From the NCBI RefSeq assembly GCF_901709675.1, contig NC_051104.1, positions 2,837,501-2,901,500 on the forward strand: a DNA stretch of 64,000 nucleotides, read 5' to 3'. The notes under the pieces were generated by a model. That model ran no database searches and was not told the DNA's origin. It saw only the letters and a list, made by a program, of their open reading frames with translations. Origin of the DNA: Syngnathus acus. Taxonomy: Eukaryota > Chordata > Actinopteri > Syngnathiformes > Syngnathidae. Both the position numbers and the translations under genes were made by a program. Within the stretch, counting starts at the first letter, position 1. Each line of letters opens with the position of its first letter. This document shows, in pieces, positions 37,433 to 48,800 of the stretch.

Positions 37433-38109
37433 CGTGTCATATAAATATCCAGTACAAAATGTCACGTACAAAGCAGAATTGACGGAGGCCCGCCGGGGTA
37501 CGGCGAGCCCTCCCGACACATTTTCTACGCTCACAGAGACTCCACCACGGTTGTCACCAACGGCCCAACGGCGTCTACACATCGACAAGCACACGTCTAC
37601 TTGATGGCGCCGCGTTTGCATCGGGAGGGGGGAGGGGGGGACCCAAATGACCACGTGCTTAACACTCCACGTAACAAAACGCCCACTGTGTGTCGCTTGG
37701 CCGCGTGGCTAATGCTAAAGTAGCGCGCGTGTCTGCTTCATTCTCGCAGTTTTCTTTCTTCCGTCATCTGCTTGGATCGTACCGTCTCTTTAAGGCGGTC
37801 ACTTTTTTTTTCGGTTAACTTGCTACTATGAGCTGAGGAGTCTCTTTCAGCTCCTTGTTAGCTGTCGACACCCAAGGTTAAAAGGCTCATTGACGAGCGT
37901 TTTGTGGAAAAAGGCTGAAGGAAACGAAAGCTGCAGTCAGGACTCGGTGCCTGCCACACGACTGGGTCGTTGGTGGTCTTTTTTTTGGACCAAAAACAAG
38001 GTCTACAAGGTCCATCATCAGAATCTGGACCGCTTCCTCGGTGGACGATCTGGCTCGTCCTCAGGAAAGATCAGATCAAGTCTGTGAAAGCGACTTGATT
38101 CTCCATCAT

Positions 38110-38200
38110 CTGCACAAGTTGAATGGCGACAACCTCTTGGTTGTTGAAGACGTTTCAACCTTTAATCCAAAAGGCTTCTTCATTTTGAGAGTCCTTCTAT
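38110..38200. repeat. Possible interspersed repeat fragment (GAAACGTCTTC type)
   Basis: Read in reverse complement, this contains ggttgaaacgtcttcaacaa preceded by atgaagaagcc. I associate this pattern with a widespread fish retroelement, perhaps Penelope-like, from memory only. It would fall in the cdh6 3' UTR if that UTR is long. Confidence 0.3.
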
Positions 38201-38755
38201 TTATATCTTTGGTGGGTGTGTCCCCTGGGAAATCATCTTTGTCCTCACTGCTTGTTTTCAAATCTTGATGGTGGGATTCAAGTGTTTTGTGGAGCTGGTA
38301 CTTGTCATCAAGAATTTGAGAACCACTGTACTAACACCATGATTAAAAGGAGAAGCCTTTTGAATTAAAGTTCAGCAACCAACAAGAGTGCAGATGCCTC
38401 CATTCAACAAAGCAGAATTTTTCCACCTCCGTCGATGACATTGAGGAAAAAACATTTTCTTGGCTTTAGTCGCCCGCTAGTCGTGACAAAGTGGACCGCA
38501 ACTCGGCGCCTTTCAAGCGTGATGACAGCGCCGCTCCTAAAGGCTAGGGGGCGCTGTGAGATGACCAAAATGTAGGAAGTGGCTGTACAGTGTGTTGTCT
38601 CGTAACGTACACAAGCAGAAGATCACAATATATGCAGCGGGAGTTCGGCGCGGAAACACTGAAAAGGACGCCATCGCACAGCGTCTGTCGCAGGCAGCCG
38701 CACGACAAAAACAACAAAAAAACAGCGGTAGATATATGCGGGCGTGACCCTAACA

Positions 38756-39035
38756 CAGGGGTGTCCAAACTGTTTCTATGGAGGGCAGAAAAATCCAAGA
38801 ATGCCAGAGCACTTTGACATTATCCAACACGCTAAGACTATTCCATCAAGCAATTTGTGCCATGTCACAGCTTTCTGCTGAATGTGATTTTTCAGGATTT
38901 GGGGGCGAGAATAGATCAGACCCCTCTCATCTTCACATTCAGAAGCAACGCAAGATCGGTCTCTCGTAAAAGAAGAATTTTTCAAGCCGCGTTTGCAAAT
39001 CAAACAGCCCTCAGCCCGCAGTTTGGACACCCCTG
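38756..39035. mobile_element. hAT-type MITE in the cdh6 3' UTR region
   Basis: A 280-bp non-coding element with a perfect 17-bp terminal inverted repeat (CAGGGGTGTCCAAACTG and its complement at 39019-39035). It is flanked by 8-bp target duplications CCCTAACA (38748-38755) and TCCTAACA (39036-39043), one mismatch. The 8-bp duplication and CAGGGGTG ends are typical of hAT transposons. It begins 80 nt past the cdh6 stop on the transcript strand. No transposase is encoded. Confidence 0.85.
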
Positions 39036-39115
39036 TCCTAACACTGGACGGGACACACAAGGCTCCAAAGGCTTCGCCCGTACATCCTCCCGCCACGGAA
39101 CGCGGCGACACGTCG

Positions 39116-39618
39116 TTAGGAATCCCGGTCGCTGTCGTCGGCGCCGTACATGTCGGCCAGTTTCTTAAAACGCGGGCCCCACTCGCTCAGGTAGTTGTAG
39201 TCCTGCTCGCCCTCGGTAGTGGCCGACTCCAGCGAGCTGAGCGATTCGGCCACCGAGCCGTTGCCTTCGTAGGCGTACGTGGCCAGCGAGTCGTAAGGCG
39301 GCGCCGTGGGGTCCACGTCGTTGTCCTGGATCTTCTGGTTGATGAAGTCCCGCACGTCGCCGTTGTTGTCCCGCGCCGGGGGAGGCGCGGGCCGGCGCAC
39401 GGGCGGGTAGTAGGTCTCGGGCACGATGTCCCGCCTCTGCTTGCCGTCCTCGATGGCCTCCGGGTTGCGCAGCGTGCCGATGTCGAAGGCCTGCGTGTCC
39501 TCCTCGCCGCCACCCTCGTCGTTGTAGCTGACCACGTTATCCCGCACGTCCTCTTTGGAGATGATCAGAGGCTCCTTCTTGCGTTGCCTCCTCAAGGCGG
39601 CAAACAGTACCACGATCA
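39116..39618 (-). CDS. cdh6: cdh6 last coding exon (cytoplasmic tail)
   Basis: Encodes residues 629-794 and TAA at 39118-39116. It finishes the membrane helix ([16 protein letters not shown]). The juxtamembrane segment [12 protein letters not shown] is the p120-catenin region, and [17 protein letters not shown] with SLSSLES is the beta-catenin region. It ends [20 protein letters not shown] then Ser. The acceptor is gcccgcag. Confidence 0.97.
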
Positions 39619-42600
39619 CTGCGGGCACAACAGAACAAACTCAGAGCGGCTGGCAGTCCCGCAGGACGCTTGGCTTGTTGATGTGGCGACTCTGGTGAGC
39701 GCTCACTGATGTTTGAGGACTTTGTACAGCGAGCAAGCGAGCGCCAGGATGCATTATGGATTTGTCAGGCTGCCGCTGCTGCAACATCACGATTGAACAA
39801 AGCGCTCCTCTGATGAGTACGAGTCAAACACGGAACATCTTAGTTCTGCTCAACTACTGCACACGCTATCAATATTTATGATGTTTTTTTTTTTTTAAGA
39901 AAAAAAAAAAGCTGCTGCGCTTAAATCTTGATTGCTCATGAGAACACCATGTGGGTGTGCACTAATCTTTTTATTTTTTGTTTCTACTCTTAATTTATAG
40001 TTAATGTTAATCCCACCCACGATTACTCTTGGAAAAAGATTGACTTAAAAATAGATCAATTATAATTCTCACAAGACTCTGACTTCGCTTTTTTTTTTTT
40101 AAAACTTTGCCTTTTGTGGATGCGGTCAGCATTGAACCAAGTGTGCTGTGTACTCACTAAGCAGGATCATGACGCAGAGCAAGATGGCCACCAGCGCCCC
40201 GGTGCTGAGCCCGGCCCTTGCCGTGAGTGCCTCGGCGTTGCACAGCTTCATATTGCCTTCGCGGTCGCACGTGCACACGCGCACCGTCAGCGTGTTGGTG
40301 CTGCTCTGCACGGGGTACCCGTTGTCCGAGATGACCACTGGCACGTGGTAGACGCTCTTCAGTAGGCTGCTGTAGCTGTTCCTTCGCGTCAGGATCCACG
40401 CCGTGTTGTCTGAAAACACGCAAGTTTGCGACTACTACAACGAGCTCTTTTCGCGAAATAAGAGAAGATGGATGGCGGCCTACCTTTATTGTCGCGGACT
40501 GAGAAGTTGGCCTTGCCGCTAGCTTCCTGGGGCAGACTGAAGAAAAAACGATGTCCTCCTACTGGCTCGTCCGGATCTTTGGCGCTCACCGTCTGGATTC
40601 TCTGGAACCACAATGAACATGGGTAAGAATATGGGTGTCCCTCAGGGATCAACCTTGGGGCCTCTTCTTTTCTTAATGATCTTCTCTGTATTTTCTCAAA
40701 TCGCTCTGTTTAGTTATATTCTAATGATGCTATTTATATATAATTCTTTGTATCCTCCTCTTAAGCAGTGCCAACTGCAACTTATTTGCATCCTCAATGA
40801 TGTCTGCAAAAAGTCTGAGAAAACGTTACGACCAAGTCATGCTTATGTTTCCACGCTACAATATCACACTGTCACACTGACTCCAAACCTCACCAAAGTG
40901 TGTATGCGTAACCGTGACGACGGCGAGGGCAGCGTACCCACCTGGTTAGCTTTGGCGTTCTCGCACACAAACGTCTCATAGTTGGTGGCGAAGGTGGGCG
41001 CGTTGTCGTTGACGTCCAGAACTCGGATCGACACGCGGCTCATCTGATACAGGTGGTCTGCCAAATGCACAAACTTGTTGGGAGGACGTTTTATACTGTG
41101 GCACGAGCCTGCCGCGCGGCATTTTACGTTGAATTCCCACCATATGCCGAAGTATCGGCAATAGTGGCCTCGTCTCATTTAATCATTGAGTCTTTCTGGA
41201 GGTCCTACTCACTGAACTCGGAGGCGATGACTGAGATGTTGTGCCAGGCGTTCTCCTCACGGTCCAGCTCCCGAAGGAGGAACACGGAGCCGTTGACGGC
41301 GTGCACGCCGAACACGCGGTCCAAGTCGGTGAACCGGTCGATTGCGTACCTGCCGCAGAAAGCCAGTTAGAAAAGTAAGAAACTGAAGTTTTTTTTGAGA
41401 ATTCAATTTTTTTTTTTCAGCACGAGCTGGAGTCGAGGACAGCCGACGTTGTCATGAAGTCAGTTGCCAGTCAACGGCGGAGCACAGATTCCAACCTTGA
41501 ACCTCTGAACTGTGAGTTAAACATGCTAACTACTTTTCACCCTGCCACCTTAACATTTTTATATATATAAGATATTCCAAAGTCCCTTTGTCCCATATGA
41601 TGTCCCCTTTAAACGTGATTCACACAACCTTGCCTTTTCTTTTCTCCCTGCCGATTTCCGAGCGGAGAAGCGAGAATACAAAGGGAAAAAAAAAAAAAAA
41701 ACGAGAGACTTTGTTTGCATGGAGTCATCTTTGAAAGGAGAGGCCATGTTTGTTGAACAGGGCGCAAATTGCTTTTTACAAGTTTAAGTGGAGCTGCGCA
41801 AAAGACTTCATCAACACTTTGCTGCCTCCGCCGCTTAAACGCTTGCAAATTCCAAACGGGATGCTTCAATTACCGAGCGGCTGGAAACGCACACGCACAC
41901 ACCAACGGGTTAGTTATGCAGTCCACTTATTTCTATCATTTTAATTTTGGGAGGGAAAATGGGCCTCCGAATTAAAAAAATATATATATAGCAGTTAGAG
42001 AATAAGATGGATGGATGCTTGAATTGAAATCGTATGTGCTATGTCCTATCTATTCATCCCCCAAGCAACATGTTAGTGAGCTGAGCGGTGCAAAAGGTCA
42101 GCGTGATAGCTTTGTTCAAGTGCGAATGATGAAACAGAAGCCAACTCTGTGACACCAGTGCGAGCGAGCCGATAAAGAAAACGACTCTAAAGAAGCAAAA
42201 GTGAAATTTTTCAAAGTGGGAGACGAGTGTGGTTTCTTAAGCCTCGCTCGTCATCCTCGTAATAAAGATAAGGTCCTCTGCGCCAGGCAGCCGTCCCCTC
42301 CCCAAGCGTCGCAGGCCCAGACCCGCCCCCCCCACCCAAATGCCACGGGCCAGCTAGCCTGCTGATGATGGCCGATAAAAGAGAATCATATCCTATTTGA
42401 CACTTGCAATAAAGTGTGAGAACTTCAACCTTGAGAGCCAACTCCCTCAGTGCATCATAAAAAAGAAAAAGCCGAGGTGAAGATTGCCGAGTGCAGCCCC
42501 CCCCCCCTCCTTCTCCACTATTTCCTGAAGTCAGTGAACTCTAAGTCAGTCGTGTCCTTCTGAAGCCTTTATTTGGGCGCACTTTTCATTTTAATGACTC

Positions 42601-45600
42601 ACTGATTCATTGAATTTTTATTGAATTATTTGATGAAATTTCCCCTCGAGGGTTCAGTCACACTTCTCAATTAAATTATGCATAGAGACGTGCACACGGC
42701 CATCTTCTGTGTCTCTAAGAAATTTACGGACCTGAGCCAAATATTGCAGTACCTCCATGTAACTGCGGAGGCAGCGTTGAGGTTGGATTTACAAAAAATC
42801 CTGCGAGCGAATGGAAGCACATTCGACTTATTTTGACTTAGTTGCGTTTATGCTCTCCAACTTGCGTTTTCTATGATGACGTAGGAATTGAGGGGCTACC
42901 TGATAGGACTCTGCTTGCCGTCCGGGTCGGAGGCGCTGACGCTTCCGATAATTGTGTTGGGGGCGGCGTCCTCGCGGACCTCCATCAAGTAGCTGGGGCG
43001 CTCAAAGACGGGCGGCTCGTCCACGTCTTCCACCGTTACTTTGATGGACGCTTCGTCCCGGAAGGGTCCCATGGAGAAGAAGCGAGGATTGACGTGGAGG
43101 TTCTCCACCTGAACGCGGAGGCTGAATTGACGTTTGCGCTCAAAGTCCAGTGGCTAGGAAAAAAAACAAAAAACAAGGTTAGCTGACGTCTTAAGAGGAA
43201 TCCATCAGAGATCAATAAATCCCAATAAATGCTGGATGAGTTGAACTGAATATCACGGACCGTTCTTTGAGCCCCTTAATCTGACTTCATTCTCTCAACG
43301 GGAAATATGCACAAATGTCTTTCTTTCTGAATTCCCTTCCAAATCCATGTGACAAACAGATGTAAACACAAGCTTCCTGGTGGAGGTAACTGCAGGCACT
43401 CTTGGCACGCCCTTTATTTGGCATCTTTCAAGGTCCAGATGGGACTTATTCCCACTCCACCAACTAGTTTAATTAGCGGGTTGAGGTGCAGGGACACACG
43501 CGAGCATGCTCTGCCCGCAGTGTCGCCATGGCAACAGAGGGCAATTATGTCACGGTGCTCTCACGTCCGCAAAAGAAGACAAATGCAACCGACTGCATGC
43601 CTTACATAAATGGCCGCAGATCATTTATTCAAGAACAACACAAATCATGTCATTATTATTAAGCAAATTATCAACAAAAATGCGCAACCATGTTTGGTCT
43701 TGATCAGCCAAGAAAGTGTGGCTCACCTTCCTGAGCACGATGACGCCCTCCTGCGTGGTGCGATTGGTCACAATGTCGAACATCCCGGGCCCGTCGCTCC
43801 CGATGATGCGGTAGTCCATTTCGGCATTCTCGCCGATGTCTTTGTCTACGGCGTGGATCACGCCCACCGCTGAGCCCACCGCGGTCGACTCGGGCGCCTT
43901 GAACTCGTAGAGGGCTGACAGAAAGGAAAAAAATGTTTTCCATATTCACCATTAGTACTCGTTGATTATTATGATTCAATTTTCTCATCCGGGTTGGTGC
44001 TTGACTAACTTATGTATTTTTGGACAACGGAGGTTCGCGCCACTTTCGGCACCATCATCATCTCGGCTAGCCTTGTAAGACGCTAAGATTGATCTTTGCC
44101 GCACAATCAATTTTGTCCCAACATGTGGATTGATTCTTCTTTTATTTGGACTTTTACAGGAAGCGTTTGTGCTCAAATCGATGGCCGCCTGTCAACCGCG
44201 TAAACCAACAGCAGTACCGGCGCAATCATAAAGCGCAGCTGATGGCCGTCCGGGTGTTTGCAGTCGATATCGGAACTCACTCTTGGTGAAGCGCGGCGGG
44301 TTGTCGTTGACGTCGGCCAGGGTGATGCTGACCGTGGTGGTGCCCGAGAGGCCGCCGTTCTGTCCGGCCATGTCTTTGCCCTGGATCACCACTTGGTACT
44401 TGTCCTTCACCTCCCGGTCCATGCCCGGCAGTGCCGTCTTGATCATGCCTACCACAAAAAAAATAAAAATAAATAACAATACAATACTTTGTTTCATTTG
44501 CAAAGAAAGTTTTGTACGTAAAATCAGGCTTGTAGCCATATCCCGCAGCCCTCCTGATTAAGAGCAAAATAAGAAAGCGTACATAAAGTCAGGAGCTTGT
44601 TGTTGCTCGGCCCCCGCCGTCAATTTCGAAAGAGTCATCGTAAAGATAATGAACTTCCTTTCCGGCGCATCAAACATCCCAGCGCGCACCTCAAAATAGT
44701 CATCCCGAATTAACGACGTTTCAGCCGGGAGATTTATGCGCTGCGTAATGAAGTCGCCCAGACGCCGGCGAGGGCCTGTAATTCAGGGGTCGTCGCCGAG
44801 TGATCGATGCGCCTCGTTATGCGGATCGTTCCCACAAATTAAGATTTCGGATCGCTAATTACTTTTTATTGTCACGCCTTTATTTGACAAAAATCAAAAA
44901 AAGCTTCCGAGTTCAGCAAACGTGACCTGAATGCGCGACACTGAGATGATAGCTTGTTATCATGTTGTCATGACAGGGAAAGAAAGAAGTCAATAAATAA
45001 AGGAATGTCGATTTTGTTTCGATTCCCCATCCAGTAAAGCAAATGTGGGCGTGTGGAAAGCGTTTGCTTTAAAACTGGTTTGCGTATGAGAGCTGAGGAG
45101 TGGCCAAATCCGGCCGCAGTTGTGCTGCTTGTTTGTGTTGTATGATGTCATCCATCTTTGAACACAGTGTGCATGCACATCCATGTGTGTGGTTCATGTT
45201 GGTTTATACGTCACATGTGGCCTAAAACATATTAATGCTAATCCGGTCGCTAATCTGCAAATAGCTCCCCCCTTTTTTTAATTTTTTTTTATTCCAGTCC
45301 TTTTGTTTGATCATCAGGATGGGATCCAAGCGCACACAAATGATTAAATGAAGCAAGCGGCTACGTTTCATTCGTGTGTGTATGTGTGTGTGTGTGTTTG
45401 CATGCTTCAAATCTCCAGCATGACCTAATCCTAACCTTAATCCTAACCCTCAGATGCCGTTTTGCTTCCGCCTCAAGGAACATGACAGCCACTTGATTTC
45501 TGAATTTTTATATTCCTGTCATTGTTTATTATTTATTTATTATTTTATTATTTGTTTTTTTATTTTCATTTCTATATTATTTTTCAATTGTTTTGTTATG

Positions 45601-45770
45601 TTTATTTATTTATTGTTTTTAATTTCATGATTTGTTTATATCTTATATATTATCTATGTATTTATTTTAAATTTGTACTTTTTATTTAATTTTATTATTA
45701 TTTATGATAGGGTTAGGGCTAGGGTTTCTGATTTCTTTTATTATTATTATTATTAGTTTTTAATTTCTTT

Positions 45771-45823
<53 letters not shown>

Positions 45824-48800
45824 AAATTACTCTACATGGTCATTTTCTAAATCCAAGTCATGAGAAGCTACAGACCGCTTTCGGGGTCCACCGAGAAGTA
45901 GGGCTGCCCCTCTAGGATGCTGTAGACCACCTTGGCACTGTTCCCGTAGGTGGCGTCGTCTGCGTCCAGCGCTGTCACCTGGATGACGGGAGTGCCTGCG
46001 GGATGAATCAAAACCACGTGGCGTCAAACAAAACGATCACATTTGACATTTGTCCATGCGGGCCCAGCTCGCTTACCCTCCTTGACATCGCCATTTCTCC
46101 ATCCTCTGATTGGATAGTCGGAAAAAAACTGTTCGACTAGCAAAATATACTATGTGCACATAAATCGCGTCTCTGGTGAATATGATGGATTTGACTACAA
46201 TGTTTTATGTCCTGAATGAGAAATTTCACTCTTATATTGTGTTGGTATGCTATTGACAGTTTCTACGATTGCAACGAGATCGAAGTCCCCGCGAGGGCCC
46301 CGCTAGCCAAGTGCTAGCTCCCGCGTGGCGCCACCGTGTTGCCTCATTACGCACGGCGCTAAATTAATTGAGGGGAAACATTTAATGGGTGAGAAGTTCA
46401 AAAACAGAAGCACGCATGAGCGCCGACATCTTGGCTCATTTGTTGAAAGTGCAAGCGTTCAATCCATCAGGCGAGATGCTAGCAAGCGAATGAGCTCGCG
46501 TCATTTGAAATGACAAAATGGACGCAAGGTGTGGGAAGTATATACATGTATGAGTTAGGCTATCTTGGTCCAGCACTTAAAAATGCAAAGATGCACATTT
46601 CCTTACCGATGTCGGCCATCTCGGGCACCCTGGCGACGTAGGGGTCTTTGGTGAAGCGCGGCTCGTTGTCGTTGATGTCATGGATCTTGATGATGAAGTC
46701 GGACTCGCCCTCCAGGGCCTCGTTGGTGAAACGGTCCACGGCCTTGGCGTGGAGCATGTAGTAGGCCTTCTCCTCGCGGTCCAGACGCTTGGTGGCGTGG
46801 ATGTCGCCCGAATCCTCATCGATCCTGAAGAGCGTGCCGGCGCCCTCGCCTGTCAGCACGTAGCGCACGCTGCCGTCCTCGCGGTCCGAGTCCGAGTGGA
46901 GCTGAGAACGAGAGCGTAGCGCCGTCACCACTTCCCGCAAACTCCGCCGTTTTTGCGTTGAAATCCTGACCTCTAATTTGAAGGCCTACTTTGAAAGCTT
47001 GGCTCCGCCCCGACGCGCTCTTCTAAGTTCAAACGAGCGAGACTCAAACGAACGTCGGGCCCCCCCTCTGCACCGGCTGCTCCATCGATCCCCTCGATGC
47101 CCCGCTCGGCCAAAAGAAGCGGCACGCAAATCAATGCGGCCGCGTTCGCAAGGTCGCCGCGGCCAACATCCGATCAATTCCGATTGAAAATACAATTCGA
47201 GTGGCACAGCTGTGCAAGCGCGTTACGGGTCAGGCAAAAATGTTTCTCAAGGATGGTGTCCGATTTTGTTCGAAAATTTCAGAAGTGTGTTGCGAGAATG
47301 TCAAGTGGCATTGAGCCCTTGCGTTCTGTGCGGCAGCCGTCTTTGTTTGGGGAGCAAATGTTAGCGGCCGATCGATGTAGGCGGTGCTCAGCCATGCCGG
47401 CCGGAAAGATGGCGCGAGAAAGGACCAGTTGGGGGGGGTGGGGCTCAGGGCAATTAGCCAGTTAGCCTCACAGGCCTCGTGGAGAACTGGCCTGTGGCCT
47501 TAGAGTGGCCAGATGGTCACCTCGCTCACAAATGGAGTGAGCAATGTGTGCTGATGTCGGAAAAAAAGGAAACGAGGTGCAACGGAAGGCTTGTTCTGGT
47601 GAAGCGAGATGAGTTCACGTAACCACAGTCGGAACCCGGAACAAAAAAAAATTCAGGGCCCGGTTTCCCAAACCTTTGGCCCAGCTCGCTCGCTGGCGTC
47701 ACCGAATGTGCATTTTGATGACGGCAAGTTCAAGCGCGTCTGATCTTCATTATGATATTAATATCACGTCGGCTCACGGGGGTCGTGAATCCTCATCTTC
47801 CTTGTGCTGCAAAGGAGATGAGCGTTATTACAAGCGAGCGCCCTCCGTGTCCCCCGTTGACTCCCCCCTCCCCCCACCTATTCTCTCATGATGAGCATGT
47901 TTTCGAACATTCGTTAGGTAACAGCACCCCACTATGACAATATACTGTAAGATGGATGGATGGATGGATGGATGGATGGATGGATGGATGGATGGAAGAT
48001 GTTGAGGCTGCTGCGGGTGGTCATAAAGTAGTCAGAGGGCCTGGCCTGCACCATCTCGCTTGCCAAGATGAGCAGCTGGTACTCGGCCACCCCGCTCCAT
48101 GCACACGCACGCTGGCTTTGGGCAGTCACAAGACATTGACGTCTTTGCTTCGGCCGCTGAGTCGTGCAACGCTTTCATCCACGGGCATACTATAAGCGGA
48201 TGGCAAAAAACTGTCTGTCTCTTACGATTGTTTTTTAAAATGGTCAATAGAACGGGCCTGCTGATGAATGGGTCAGGCACTACGCGTTAGCCCGATAGCG
48301 TCTCTGGCCCCGCCCACCACAGGCCTCACCCCCGCCAGCCCGGCACCACGCAAGGTCCGCTCGGCCGGCCGGCGAGCCGCGGGGGCCTATCAGGGGCTGT
48401 AAATACTTGATGAGATATGATAGCGCAGCACAAACACGGGCACTCCGCCACGGGCCGTTACGCGTGTGTGCGTGTGTACGCCGCGCGCAAGCACACGCTT
48501 GCCCCTTGGTGCGGCGGCCCCATAATGAAAGAAACAAACATTCTTTCCCCCCGGTGACAGGAAGACGAGGCCCCGCGAGGCCAACGTGCGGCTGGCCTGC
48601 TAATGAGCGGCTGCGGGCGGCAACGCCGTCGGATGATGCGGCAGGATTAGTTTGAAAGCCCTAGTTTCAAACCCTAACCCTAGATTCAAACCCTAACTGT
48701 GGTTCGAAACCCCAATGAAGAACCCCAACCATTGTTTATATCCTAATTTAACCCTTGCCGGATTTTTTTCTCTGTTCTCCGTCTTTGCCAAAATAGGCCG

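Larger units (their letters stand above)
37185..38755. other. Convergent 3'-end interval between drosha and cdh6
   Basis: Probably part cdh6 3' UTR and part intergenic. It carries two minus-strand ATTAAA hexamers and the repeat-like fragment near 38110. No coding sequence seen. Confidence 0.55.

Noticed and set aside
38993-39709. 238-codon plus-strand open frame
   Set aside because: It is the antisense shadow of the last cdh6 exon, whose minus-strand protein is clearly recognisable; high GC in conserved codons keeps the opposite frame open.
41041-41048. Nearer acceptor (tatcag) for cdh6 coding exon 8
   Set aside because: It would break the reading frame with the previous exon; the tttggcag acceptor gives the right phase and length.
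47951-47996. Regular short repeats considered as a CRISPR-like array
   Set aside because: It is a tetranucleotide microsatellite with no spacers, in a vertebrate intron.
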